DNA of 18,288 bases from AP-15 sp035252905 (GTDB taxonomy: Bacteria; Pseudomonadota; Alphaproteobacteria; ATCC43930; CGMCC-115725), in the NCBI GenBank assembly GCA_035252905.1, contig DATFCQ010000032.1, positions 1 to 18,288 of the forward strand, given 5' to 3'. Positions within the stretch are counted from its first letter, which is position 1. The number at the start of each line of letters is the position of its first letter. Below are positions 6,806-13,952 of this stretch, in pieces. The translations under genes were made by a program, and so were the position numbers. The notes beneath the pieces were generated by a model. It did no database searches. It had not been told where the DNA came from and was given only the letters and a program-made list of their open reading frames with translations.

Positions 6806-8935
6806 ATGGCGTTCTGGACAGAACCGCAGATGGCGTCGATCCACAAAATGCTCAACCCGCGCTCGATTGCGATCGTCGGCGCGACGCCGCGGATGCAGTA
6901 TGGCGGGCGGTTTCTGGCTGCGGCGCTCAAGGCCAAAGACCGGGTGCGGGTTTATGCCGTGAACCCGCGTTATGACGAAATCATGGGGGTGAAGTCCTAC
7001 CCGAGTGTGACGGACCTGCCGGAAGCCCCCGATTTGGTCGGCATCGTGGTGCCCTGGGACCAGGTGCTCGATGTCCTGGAGGAGAGCCACCGCAAGGGGG
7101 CGGGATCGGCGATCGTGATCTCGGCGGGCTTTGCCGAGCGCGGCGTCGACGACCGGCGTGATTTGCAGGGAGAATTGGGCGCCTTTGCCCGCGCCTCGGG
7201 CCTGCGCATCAGCGGCCCCAACTGCCTGGGGCTCGCGAATGTCAAAGACGACATCTGGGCCACCTCTTCCTCGCGCGGGGCGTCCGGTCTGACCGGGCCG
7301 ATCGGCCTGGTGTGCCAAAGCGGCGCGACGGCGTTCGGGCCGTTTCTGGTGCGGGCGGTCGAGAACGGCATCGGCTTCAGCTATATCATCTCGACAGGGA
7401 ACGAAGCAGACCTCGACTTTACGGATTTCGCCCGCTATCTGCTGGACGATCCGGAGACTCGGGTCATTGCCGGCTTTGTCGAAGGCTTCAAAGAGGCCGA
7501 CAAGTTTCTCGAAGTGGCAAAGCTCGCCGCAGAGCGCGGCAAGCCGATCGTCCTGATCAAGATCGGGCGTTCGGAACTGGGAGCCCGGGCGGCGCGCTCG
7601 CATACGGCCGCGCTGACCGGCGCGGACGCCCGGTACGATGCGATCTTTGCCCAGTACGGGGTGATCCGGGTCCAGGATTACGACGAACTCCTGGAGGTTT
7701 CGCACCTCCTGGCCCACACCCCCAAGCCCCGCGTGCCCGGCATCGCGGTGGTCTCCCACTCGGGCGGCATCAGCTCGCTGACCGCCGATATGTGCGGTCA
7801 GGCCGGTCTCGATCTGCCGCCGCTCGGGCCGGAGGCGCGCGACGGCATCAACGGGATCCTGAAGGGCTTCGGGTGGGCCGCGAACCCGGCCGATGTGACA
7901 GGCTTTGCCAACAGCGAGTCCTTCCCGCAGATCATGGAGCCTATGATCAATGATCCCCGGATGGGGACGCTCGTCGTGGCGAGCGCCGGGGCGGACGCCC
8001 AGGCTCAGCAGGTCATCAGCCAGCGTGACCGGACCGACAAGGGCGTGGTGTTCTTGTGGACGGGAAGCCGGGATGCCAAGACCGGCCTCCCACAGCTCAA
8101 GCACGCCCGGATCCCGATCTTCTACACGCCGGACAAATTGGCCCGAGGCCTGCAGAGCCGCCTAGCATACCATACATGGCGCGAGCGTCGCCTGGCCGAC
8201 GGCTTTGCCGCGGCCCCGCCGCGCACGGCGCCGCAGGATCAGGCCATCGCCCAGGCGCTTGGCTTGGGGCGTCTGGCACTCTCGGAGTCCGAGAGCAAAG
8301 AGCTGCTGGCAGCCTGGGGCGTGGAGAGTGCGCGCGAGCGCCGGGTAAATTCTGCCGAGTCCGCCGTCGCGGCCGCGGAGCAGCTCGGGTTTCCGGTGGC
8401 TCTCAAACTCGATTCGCCGGATATTCCGCACAAGACGGAGGCCGGGGTGGTTCGGCTGAACCTCGGCGATGCGGAAGAAGTGCGGACGGCCTACGCCGAG
8501 ATCCTGGCCAGCGCCAAGGCCCATGCGCCTGAGGCTCGGATCCTCGGCGTGTCGGTGCAGGAGATGATACGAGACGGTGTAGAGGTTATCATCGGCGTCA
8601 ATTGCGACCCGCAATTGGGCCCGGTGCTGCTGTTCGGCAGCGGCGGCGTGATGGTCGAGGTCTACAACGATGTGGCGCTGCGACGCTGCCCGATCACGCG
8701 CGCGGAAGCGCAGGCGATGATCGCCGAGGTCAAAGGCGCCCGGCTGCTCCGGGGCTTTCGCGGACGGCCGGCGGCGGATCTCGAAGCGCTCGCGGAGACC
8801 CTGGTGCGCGTGTCGTACCTCGCCATGCACCTCGAAGGACATTTGGCCGAGTTGGACATCAATCCGCTCATCGTGCTGCCGTCAGGTCAGGGCGTGAAGG
8901 CGGTCGACGCCCTCGTCGTGCTTCGCGGCGCATAG
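6806..8935 (+). CDS. NDP-forming acetate/acyl-CoA ligase (fused alpha-beta)
   Basis: A 709-residue fused acyl-CoA synthetase of the NDP-forming superfamily, which interconverts acyl-CoA plus NDP plus phosphate with acid plus NTP plus CoA. Domain order from the N-terminus: a CoA-binding Rossmann domain (SIAIVGATPRMQYGG, about 15-140), succinyl-CoA-ligase-like domains (SGPNCLGLAN, GLVCQSGATAFGPF, about 150-300), the ligase domain (VVSHSGGISSLTADMCGQAG), and a C-terminal ATP-grasp domain (about 485-709) with KLDSPDIPHKTEAGVV and LDINPLIVLP. The phospho-accepting histidine is expected to be His266 in SHTAALTG. The ATG has AGGGGG four bases upstream. The domain set is complete, so the gene should be active. 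The acid used is unknown; it could pair with the CoA-transferase or the ThDP/thiolase genes in acid catabolism. Two partial relics of a close relative of this gene lie downstream. Confidence 0.92.
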   Translation: MAFWTEPQMASIHKMLNPRSIAIVGATPRMQYGGRFLAAALKAKDRVRVYAVNPRYDEIMGVKSYPSVTDLPEAPDLVGIVVPWDQVLDVLEESHRKGAGSAIVISAGFAERGVDDRRDLQGELGAFARASGLRISGPNCLGLANVKDDIWATSSSRGASGLTGPIGLVCQSGATAFGPFLVRAVENGIGFSYIISTGNEADLDFTDFARYLLDDPETRVIAGFVEGFKEADKFLEVAKLAAERGKPIVLIKIGRSELGARAARSHTAALTGADARYDAIFAQYGVIRVQDYDELLEVSHLLAHTPKPRVPGIAVVSHSGGISSLTADMCGQAGLDLPPLGPEARDGINGILKGFGWAANPADVTGFANSESFPQIMEPMINDPRMGTLVVASAGADAQAQQVISQRDRTDKGVVFLWTGSRDAKTGLPQLKHARIPIFYTPDKLARGLQSRLAYHTWRERRLADGFAAAPPRTAPQDQAIAQALGLGRLALSESESKELLAAWGVESARERRVNSAESAVAAAEQLGFPVALKLDSPDIPHKTEAGVVRLNLGDAEEVRTAYAEILASAKAHAPEARILGVSVQEMIRDGVEVIIGVNCDPQLGPVLLFGSGGVMVEVYNDVALRRCPITRAEAQAMIAEVKGARLLRGFRGRPAADLEALAETLVRVSYLAMHLEGHLAELDINPLIVLPSGQGVKAVDALVVLRGA

Positions 8936-9133
8936 TGGTCAAAACCTGACGCTTGGTGCCCGGCGGCTACGGCGGGAGTCCGACCCATAGCAGACCCTCA
9001 GTCTTCTCGGCGGCATCTGCTCTTCATGCCCCTTTGCGCCCGCCCGCGCGCTCGGCCTGATGCCAATATATGGTAATGTCCTTATCGAATGCTCTTCCTC
9101 GATCGCGACTCGGGGCGGCGGTAGGAACAGAAA

Positions 9134-9433
9134 ATGGACGACAATATCCCTGATCCGGGCGTCGGCCCCTACACGGAAATCACTGTCCGCCTTCCCGACG
9201 AGCTGGCCCGCCTGGTCGGTGCCAGCGGCGAGGTCGAGCGCCGGGTGTTGGAAGCGTTAGCCCTCGATGAGTTCCGTCAGGGGCATTTGAGCCGGGCCGA
9301 GCTGCGCAAACTGCTCGGCTTCGCTACTCGCGGCAAGCTCGATGAGTTCCTGACGGCGCACGGGATCTTTGGCACCTATACGGCGGAGGATCTGGAGCGC
9401 GACCGCCGCGACCTTGCGCGGCTTGGCCTCTGA
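9134..9433 (+). CDS. UPF0175 family antitoxin-like protein
   Basis: A 99-residue protein of the UPF0175 type, small proteins often encoded just before PIN/DUF3368 toxins and thought to act as their antitoxins and DNA-binding repressors. It has an N-terminal strand (TEITVRLPDELARLV) of the kind that pairs in ribbon-helix-helix-like folds. A helical segment with the family signature follows (VLEALALDEFRQGHLSRAEL and LLGFATRGKLDEFLTAHGI). The start ATG is preceded by AGGAA with six bases of spacing. Three bases separate its stop from the start of the toxin-like gene, so the two form an operon. The antitoxin frame is intact even though the partner gene carries a nonsense codon. It may autoregulate, but I could not define an operator. 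Confidence 0.8.
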   Translation: MDDNIPDPGVGPYTEITVRLPDELARLVGASGEVERRVLEALALDEFRQGHLSRAELRKLLGFATRGKLDEFLTAHGIFGTYTAEDLERDRRDLARLGL

Positions 9434-9436
9434 GGG

Positions 9437-9928
9437 ATGCTCGTCGTCTCCGATACCGGGCCGCTTCACTACTTGACGTTGACCGGGGACATTGCGCTGC
9501 TGCCCAAGCTGTTCGAGCGCGTCCTGGTGCCGCAAACCGTTCGCGACGAGCTCGCCGATCCCGAGGCGCCGGCGGCCGTGCGCGCATAGATCGCGCAGGC
9601 GCCCGCCTGGCTCGACGTGCGGCCCGATGCCAGCGCCCGCGACGAGGGCGGAGGACCGAAACTGGATCGGGGCGAGCGCGCGGCCATCGCGCTCGCTCTG
9701 GCGATCAAAGCCGATCTCGTTCTGATGGACGATCAGGCCGGTGTGACGGTGGCGCGCCGGCAGGGTCTCGTCACGACCGGCACGCTGGGCGTGCTCGATA
9801 TCGCGGCGCGGCAGGGACTGGTCGATCTCGCCGAGGCTTTCGCGCGTTTGAAGGCGACGAGCTTTTATTACCGGCAAGGGCTGCTCGATGCGCCGCTGGC
9901 GCAGCATCGCAACGGGGAAGGGGGATGA
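9437..9928 (+). pseudogene. DUF3368/PIN-like toxin gene with in-frame amber stop
   Basis: Read through, this encodes a 163-residue DUF3368 protein, a PIN-like nuclease that would be the toxin partner of the UPF0175 protein. The opening SDTGPL (Asp6), RDEL (Glu38), LDRGE (Asp77, Glu80) and LMDDQAG (Asp98/Asp99) supply the acidic residues of a PIN metal site. Codon 51 is TAG at 9587-9589, in a context (AAVRA*IAQAPAWLDV) where TGG/Trp would be natural, so a single G-to-A change has broken the gene. Everything before and after stays in frame and well conserved, so the loss looks recent. A GTG at 9617 could start a 103-residue C-terminal piece that lacks the first catalytic acids. Amber suppression or a sequencing error would be the alternatives. 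Confidence 0.82.
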
Positions 9929-10065
9929 TGGACGTGCGCATGTCGTACCTCGCCACGCACCTTGAAGGACACTTGACAGAGTTGGACATCAATCCGCTGA
10001 TGGTGCTGCCGTCAGGTCAGGGCGTGAAGGCGGTAGACGCCCTCGTCGTGCTTCGCGGCGCATAA
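9925..10065 (+). pseudogene. Duplicated 3' end of an acyl-CoA ligase gene
   Basis: The 131 bases at 9934-10064 repeat 8804-8934 of the intact ligase gene with nine differences, in the same strand and reading frame. The differences include V-to-M, M-to-T, A-to-T and I-to-M, and several are silent. The piece encodes the last 44 residues of the ATP-grasp domain, including ELDINPL and the shared C-terminus VDALVVLRGA, and ends at its own TAA. An in-frame ATG at 9925 overlaps the stop of the toxin gene, so a 46-residue peptide could be made, but it would be a non-functional domain end. The level of divergence suggests it derives from a paralogue or related strain's gene rather than from a fresh local copy. 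Confidence 0.85.
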
Positions 10066-10117
10066 GCACGGCAAGTGGTTGAGAGGCCTCTACAGCGGAT
10101 GCGGATGCGTTCAAAGG

Positions 10118-11473
10118 TCAGCCGCGAGGTTGCCCCGGCGGCTCGCGTTCCACCACCGGGTTCTCCGCCGGATGCAGGTGCGACCAGATCTCGGCGTCGC
10201 GGTTGTACACATCGGGGCGAAATTGCAACGTACCGTCGCTATCGACAAACGCGGTTTGGTAGACCACGAATACCGGCACCGGTTCCGGCAGATTGACTTG
10301 GGTGGTGCTGCCCGTCGCGATCGCTTGATTGATCTTGTCGATCGATTGCTGCATCAGCAGGGCGGCCAATTCGCGCACATTCTGCACCCGGATGCATCCA
10401 TGGCTGATGCGGCGGTCATCGCGGCTGAACAGATTTTTTGACGGGGTGTCGTGCAGGTAAACGCCGTACCGGTTGTCCATCGCGAACTTGAGCTGTCCGA
10501 GCCCTGCGTCGGGTCCTGGCAGCTGCTGCAGCATGCCATTGGGCTGCATCACGATATTGTGCCGTGTCAAATAATTCGGGTCGCGCGTGAGCTTCGGCAG
10601 GATCTCGTCCTTGGCAATGTCCTCCGGGATGTTCCATGGAGGGTTGAACACAATACCGTTGATTATGGCGCGGAATTCCGGGCTTTGATTGCGCTCGTCG
10701 TCTTGACCGACAATAACGCGCGTCGCGAAAACCGGCCGATCGGCGAGATACAGCACCAAGCGGGCGTCCGCGACGTTGACCCAGACGCGATCCGCCGGCA
10801 GCCGCCGCGGCAGCCAGCGTTGGCGTTCGAGGTTTACTTCGATTTCGCGCAAGCGGTTTGTTTCGGCCCTGTCGCCAGGCGAGGCGCCCAGGCGATAGCC
10901 TTGCAGAGCCTGACGCAGCGCCCGGTAGGTCGGCGCGGTCGGCGCCAGCGCCTCGATCGCCGCTGCCGGATCCGGGCTGTCGATAGCGGCGTCGAGCGCA
11001 GCAGCGACGTCGATCGGCTCAGGCGTCAGGGCCTCGTCGTCGGTTCGGCGCTCAACCGGCATCGCGCCGCGGGCCAGCGCGTCAGCATACGACAGGAAGG
11101 CGTCCGACAGCAACAGGTCGCGCTCGAGCGGCGACAACGTCGCCGTCTGCCGCAACAGGTCCGCGTGAAACAGCTCGGGGGAAAGACCGTGATCGCCGGC
11201 GCGCAATACGGCATTCACCAGTGCATTCGCCTGCGCCTGCCGCGTCGTCCATATCGGCTCGAAGCGATGGGCCGCGTAGAAGCGTCGCAGCAACCCGACT
11301 TTCAGCCGCTCGCCGGCGACGGCGAGCCCAGGCGTGTCGATCAGCCTATCGATTTCAGTGTCGGCATAGAGCTGCGCGGCGGGGGCTGGCGCCGATGTTG
11401 TTGCCGGGCCCATCGGAGCACAGGCCGCGAGCGCCCCGGCGGCCAACAGCACGGCAACCGCAAGTCGGTTCAT
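10118..11473 (-). CDS. L,D-transpeptidase lipoprotein, YcbB (LdtD)-like
   Basis: A 451-residue peptidoglycan L,D-transpeptidase, which forms 3-3 cross-links or attaches partners to meso-diaminopimelate. The N-terminus is a lipoprotein signal: MNRLAVAVLLAAGALAAC, with a LAAC lipobox and acylated Cys18. Residues about 40-230 match the helical scaffold region of YcbB-type enzymes (YAAHRFEPIW, AGDHGLSPELFH, AYRALRQALQGY-like). The YkuD catalytic domain follows (ERQRWLPRRLPADRVWVNV, FNPPWNIP) with the Hx16HGC site: His341, His358 and catalytic Cys360 in SHGCIRV. The chain is much shorter than E. coli YcbB, and I see no separate peptidoglycan-binding domain. I chose this ATG because it begins the signal peptide; the open frame runs 43 codons further upstream without protein-like sequence. 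No strong ribosome site is visible before the ATG. Confidence 0.9.
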   Translation of the reverse strand: MNRLAVAVLLAAGALAACAPMGPATTSAPAPAAQLYADTEIDRLIDTPGLAVAGERLKVGLLRRFYAAHRFEPIWTTRQAQANALVNAVLRAGDHGLSPELFHADLLRQTATLSPLERDLLLSDAFLSYADALARGAMPVERRTDDEALTPEPIDVAAALDAAIDSPDPAAAIEALAPTAPTYRALRQALQGYRLGASPGDRAETNRLREIEVNLERQRWLPRRLPADRVWVNVADARLVLYLADRPVFATRVIVGQDDERNQSPEFRAIINGIVFNPPWNIPEDIAKDEILPKLTRDPNYLTRHNIVMQPNGMLQQLPGPDAGLGQLKFAMDNRYGVYLHDTPSKNLFSRDDRRISHGCIRVQNVRELAALLMQQSIDKINQAIATGSTTQVNLPEPVPVFVVYQTAFVDSDGTLQFRPDVYNRDAEIWSHLHPAENPVVEREPPGQPRG

Positions 11474-11860
11474 CGCGGCTGCAACGCCGGCCGAGCCGTC
11501 TCTACGCAGCGCGGGACGAACCTTACCTTTCGCATGACGACGCCCGCGCGTTCGCAAAGACCTGCAAAGCGCACTCGACATCCCTACGCATCCCGATGGC
11601 ACCCCATCAAAGTACTGCTGGCAAGCCGGAGCTGCCGGCTGGAATCGCTATCACCATCACCGGATGCCGAGGAACCCCACATTAGACGCGAGCGGCGTAG
11701 GCGATGACGCTCGGCCGAGCCGTGCCGCCGAGGCACCCAGGTCGGAACAGCGCGGGCGTTCTTGGCCAACGCGCGTGTTTGGCGGCCGCCTGGAGGCCCT
11801 CTCGATAGCGGTCAGGATCGGGTCGACGGCCGGCGGCTCGGGTTCTTGCGTCCCCGCTGA
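11474..11860. other. Gene-free stretch between LDT and lipoprotein genes
   Basis: These 387 bases lie upstream of the L,D-transpeptidase gene and downstream of the small lipoprotein gene, both on the - strand. Short open frames exist on both strands, but their translations are Arg/Ser-rich with no family resemblance. I see no convincing promoter, repeat or RNA gene. The transpeptidase promoter should be here but cannot be placed by eye. Confidence 0.5.
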
Positions 11861-12070
11861 CTAGCCCCGTTCGGGGATGACCCGAGCCGGAGGCGGAGGC
11901 GGAGGCGGCGGAGCCGGAGGCGGCGGGGCCTCAGAGACGGCCGGTGGCGGCGGCGGGGCGGCCTCTTGCTGGGCACACCCCGCGACGAGCGTCGCGGGAA
12001 CCACAACGGCAATCATCGCGATATTGCGCAGCAGCCTCCAGCGGGCCGATTTTTCGGCTGTGTCGGACAT
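11861..12070 (-). CDS. Small proline-rich lipoprotein
   Basis: A 69-residue protein with a lipoprotein signal: a basic N-terminus, a hydrophobic stretch (NIAMIAVVVPATLVAGC) and a lipobox LVAGC that places the acylated Cys at residue 32. The mature part is only 38 residues and is dominated by two proline runs (PPPPP and PPPPPPPP) spaced by Ala/Ser/Glu. It then ends ARVIPERG. AGAGGA lies eight bases before the ATG, which supports expression. Such tails occur at the start of OmpA-like or cell-wall-spanning lipoproteins, so this may be a free-standing spacer or a truncated form of one. The function is unknown. A hairpin (CCCC-GTTC-GGGG, 11865-11876) overlaps the last codons. Confidence 0.65.
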   Translation of the reverse strand: MSDTAEKSARWRLLRNIAMIAVVVPATLVAGCAQQEAAPPPPPAVSEAPPPPAPPPPPPPPARVIPERG

Positions 12071-12563
12071 ATTTGTTCCTCTCAGGTTGAGACAATGATC
12101 GAGCAGTTCAATCTACAAGAGATCACCAGAAACTGCAAACGTTGGATGAGCGACGATAGTTCCAGAGCTGTGGCGCAAAATTGGCTTTGGTCGCCCGGGC
12201 TGACGAGCGGCGCCCCTTCCCCTCCCGGCCCCGACGCGCGGAGCCGCCACGAAACGGCCGCAAGCAGCGCATCCTCGTCGTTGCCGCCTGCTCCGGGGAA
12301 GGTCCTGTCGACGGCGATGAGAATCCGCATGATTACGGCGAAATAGAAATAACTCTGCGTGCGACGGGAAGAGGGTTGTCCAGGTAGCAAACAGGGGGAC
12401 CCGCGCGCGCTGCGCAATGCCCTCACGCGCGCGGAAGCGCAGGCCATGATCGCCGAGGTCAAGGATGATCCGTTCGGGCCCGGCCAGCAAGAGTGTAAAA
12501 AGGATCGGCTTCGCCCAGGTTCAGTCCACCCTCGCGTCGCCTTCTCACGGATCGAAGCACCCC
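12071..12563. other. Gene-poor stretch with degenerate remnants
   Basis: These 493 bases lie between the lipoprotein gene and the left inverted repeat of the RAYT unit. A + strand frame from ATG 12095 to 12346 (MIEQFNLQEITRNCKRWM..., 83 codons) lacks a clear ribosome site and family. On the - strand, MRILIAVD at about 12330 resembles the opening of a universal stress protein but loses likeness within ten codons. The only firm content is the ligase-gene fragment at 12423-12462. The region looks like decaying insertion scars. Confidence 0.45.
12423..12462 (+). pseudogene. Internal fragment of an acyl-CoA ligase gene
   Basis: Forty bases match 8694-8733 of the intact ligase gene with one mismatch, and encode TRAEAQAMIAEVK in the same frame sense. 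Weaker similarity extends about 20 bases upstream: GCGCTGCG is shared, followed by a net three-base difference. Downstream the likeness stops and gives DDPFGPG. This is the second relic of the ligase gene family in the window. It comes from a more upstream part of the gene than the relic at 9934, so the two are not in ancestral order. Confidence 0.75.
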
Positions 12564-12583
12564 GGATTACGGTGACAGTTTAC
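12564..12583. repeat. Left 20-bp inverted repeat of the RAYT unit
   Basis: GGATTACGGTGACAGTTTAC is the perfect reverse complement of 13341-13360. It lies just past the 3' end of the REP-associated transposase gene, nine bases from its stop. Likeness between the two sides ends sharply at both borders of the 20 bases. Confidence 0.88.
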
Positions 12584-12591
12584 TTTACGTT

Positions 12592-13284
12592 TCACAGCAG
12601 CTGCGCTTGCCGTGCGGTGTCTCGCTCCACTCGCGGCTTTGGGCCGGGTTTGCGGGGTGCTAAAGGGCGGCCGAGCCGGCGCTCGAGCATCGCGATCCAT
12701 TCCGGCCTCCCGAGCGGGCGGCCGATGGTGGGGGCCCGCTCGATCCGGGTTGTCGTCGCCGCGTCCGCCGGGATGGCGAGAAGCGCCGCAAAATCGGGAA
12801 TCAGTGCGCGCAACGGCGCCACCGTTGCGCGCTCGTCGTCCTCGCCCGCGAGCTGCGCCCGCGTGCTTGACCATGGCCAGTCCTCGGCACGGCTCACCAA
12901 CCCCGCAACCACCGGATTGAGAGCGATGTAACGGGCCGCCGCCAACAAATGCGGCTCGTCCATCACCACCGCCCCAAAGCGACCCTGGAACAGATGGCCC
13001 GTCCACCGGAACCGAGCGTTGATCGCCCCGGTGTAGCGGCGGTGCGCTTCGGCAAAGGTCGCTCGCAACCCGTCCGCGTCCGCCGGCGTCACGATCAGGT
13101 GGACGTGATTGGGCATCAGGCAATAGGCCCAAACTGCGGCACCGGCGCGCCGCGCTGCCGCGGCGACCAGACGCCGATAGAGGCGATAGTCGTCGGCCTC
13201 GAAAAACACGGGCTCGCGCCGATTACCGCGCTGGGTGACATGGTGGGGCAAGTCCGGCACAACAACGCGCGCGAGCCGGGCCAT
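12592..13284 (-). CDS. REP-associated tyrosine transposase (RAYT, Y1/HUH family)
   Basis: A 230-residue Y1 single-strand transposase of the IS200/IS605-like superfamily, RAYT branch. These enzymes cut and join single-stranded DNA at REP hairpins through a phosphotyrosine. The HUH metal motif is His60-Val-His62 (YCLMPNHVHLIV). The catalytic tyrosine is Tyr119 (ARYIALNPVVAGLV). The opening ARVVVPDLPHHVTQRGNRR and the motif RWTGHLFQGRFGAVVMDE are typical. The C-terminal 70 residues are a basic extension (GRPLGRPEWIAMLERRLGRPL, KPGPKPR) that is common in RAYTs. The start has AGGAAG about ten bases upstream. The gene is intact and is bracketed by perfect 20-bp inverted repeats, as expected for a domesticated REP/RAYT unit. 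Confidence 0.93.
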   Translation of the reverse strand: MARLARVVVPDLPHHVTQRGNRREPVFFEADDYRLYRRLVAAAARRAGAAVWAYCLMPNHVHLIVTPADADGLRATFAEAHRRYTGAINARFRWTGHLFQGRFGAVVMDEPHLLAAARYIALNPVVAGLVSRAEDWPWSSTRAQLAGEDDERATVAPLRALIPDFAALLAIPADAATTTRIERAPTIGRPLGRPEWIAMLERRLGRPLAPRKPGPKPRVERDTARQAQLL

Positions 13285-13340
13285 GCCTGCGCTTCCTTCC
13301 GCTGATTTACGAGATGTTCATAGCGGCGTGGCGCAATCTT

Positions 13341-13373
13341 GTAAACTGTCACCGTAATCCGTCACCGTAATCG
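13341..13373. repeat. Right inverted repeat plus tandem half-copy
   Basis: Bases 13341-13360 are the perfect reverse complement of the left repeat at 12564-12583. The last 13 bases (GTCACCGTAATCC, 13348-13360) are immediately repeated as GTCACCGTAATCG at 13361-13373. The right side therefore carries one and a half copies of the RAYT-associated sequence, which could be a remnant of a second recognition site. Confidence 0.85.
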
Positions 13374-13405
13374 GTTACATCCGCCATCGCCCCCGAAATT
13401 CGCGA

Positions 13406-13433
13406 TTGACAGTACCTGTTCCGACAATAGAAC
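13406..13433 (+). promoter_or_regulatory. Possible sigma-70 promoter for the lipocalin-like gene
   Basis: TTGACA at 13406-13411 is a perfect -35 consensus. TAGAAC at 13428-13433 matches four of six -10 bases with 16-base spacing. It would start transcription about 25 bases before the ATG at 13464. It lies just outside the RAYT inverted repeat. The assignment rests on motif match only. Confidence 0.4.
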
Positions 13434-13463
13434 GTTGAGGAATGACCGCTCGGGAGATGACGG

Positions 13464-13952
13464 ATGATTAGATTTGGCTCGGTAATGTTGATCTGTTTGG
13501 CAATCTCGGCCGGCGTCCCGGTCGGGGCTGTTGGTCAGACTGCTAAAGACCTGGTCGGCAGCTGGACCCTCGTCTCAGCGGTAACCGAAAAAGACGGAGC
13601 CAAATCCGACATATTCGGCGCGACCGCGAAGGGGGTCCTGGTGTTTGACGCGCATGGCCGTTACACCTTCATTAATCCCGAGCTTCCGAAATTCGTGGCA
13701 AACAACCGCAAGGCCGGGACGCCCGACGAGAATAAGATGGTCATCGCTGGCACTCTCTCTCATTTTGGGACCTACAATGTCGACGAAGCGGACAGGAGCT
13801 TCACGTTCCACATCGAGTGCTCCACCTACCCAAATTGGAATAATACAACACAAAGACGCGCGTTTTCCATCACTGGAACTGAGCTCACCTATACCGATCC
13901 AAATGCGTCGGCCGGCGGCAGAGCGACCGTGATCTGGCGACGAGCCGACTGA
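13464..13952 (+). CDS. Secreted lipocalin-like domain protein
   Basis: A 162-residue protein with a Sec signal peptide (MIRFGSVMLICLAISAGVPV, probable cleavage after AVG near residue 24). A lipocalin-like domain of the Lipocalin_5 type follows: DLVGSWTLVSAVTEKDG at the start of the barrel, KGVLVFDAHGRYTFI, GTYNVDEADRSFTFHIECS, and a C-terminal GRATVIWRRAD. The opening V-G-S-W-x-L-V is the recognisable family signature. The protein should be a small periplasmic or secreted barrel; the ligand is unknown. GGAGAT lies ahead of the ATG. Codon use is less GC-biased than in its neighbours (ATATTC, AATAATACAACA), which hints at a separate origin. It faces the thiolase operon tail to tail. Confidence 0.78.
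   Translation: MIRFGSVMLICLAISAGVPVGAVGQTAKDLVGSWTLVSAVTEKDGAKSDIFGATAKGVLVFDAHGRYTFINPELPKFVANNRKAGTPDENKMVIAGTLSHFGTYNVDEADRSFTFHIECSTYPNWNNTTQRRAFSITGTELTYTDPNASAGGRATVIWRRAD

Noticed and set aside
9587..9589. Amber codon as programmed readthrough or pyrrolysine in the toxin gene
   Set aside because: DUF3368 proteins do not use such residues, TGG fits the context, and there is no sign of a downstream stimulatory element. A nonsense mutation is simpler.
11877..12098. Glycine-rich + strand frame
   Set aside because: It is the antisense of the proline-rich lipoprotein, whose strand has the ribosome site and lipobox.
12095..12346. Possible 83-residue + strand gene and a universal-stress-like opening on the - strand
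   Set aside because: There is no convincing ribosome site, no sustained family likeness on either strand, and the region holds other broken fragments.
13348..13373. Two adjacent 13-base repeats as a mini CRISPR
   Set aside because: They are directly tandem without spacers, occur only twice, and belong to the RAYT inverted repeat.
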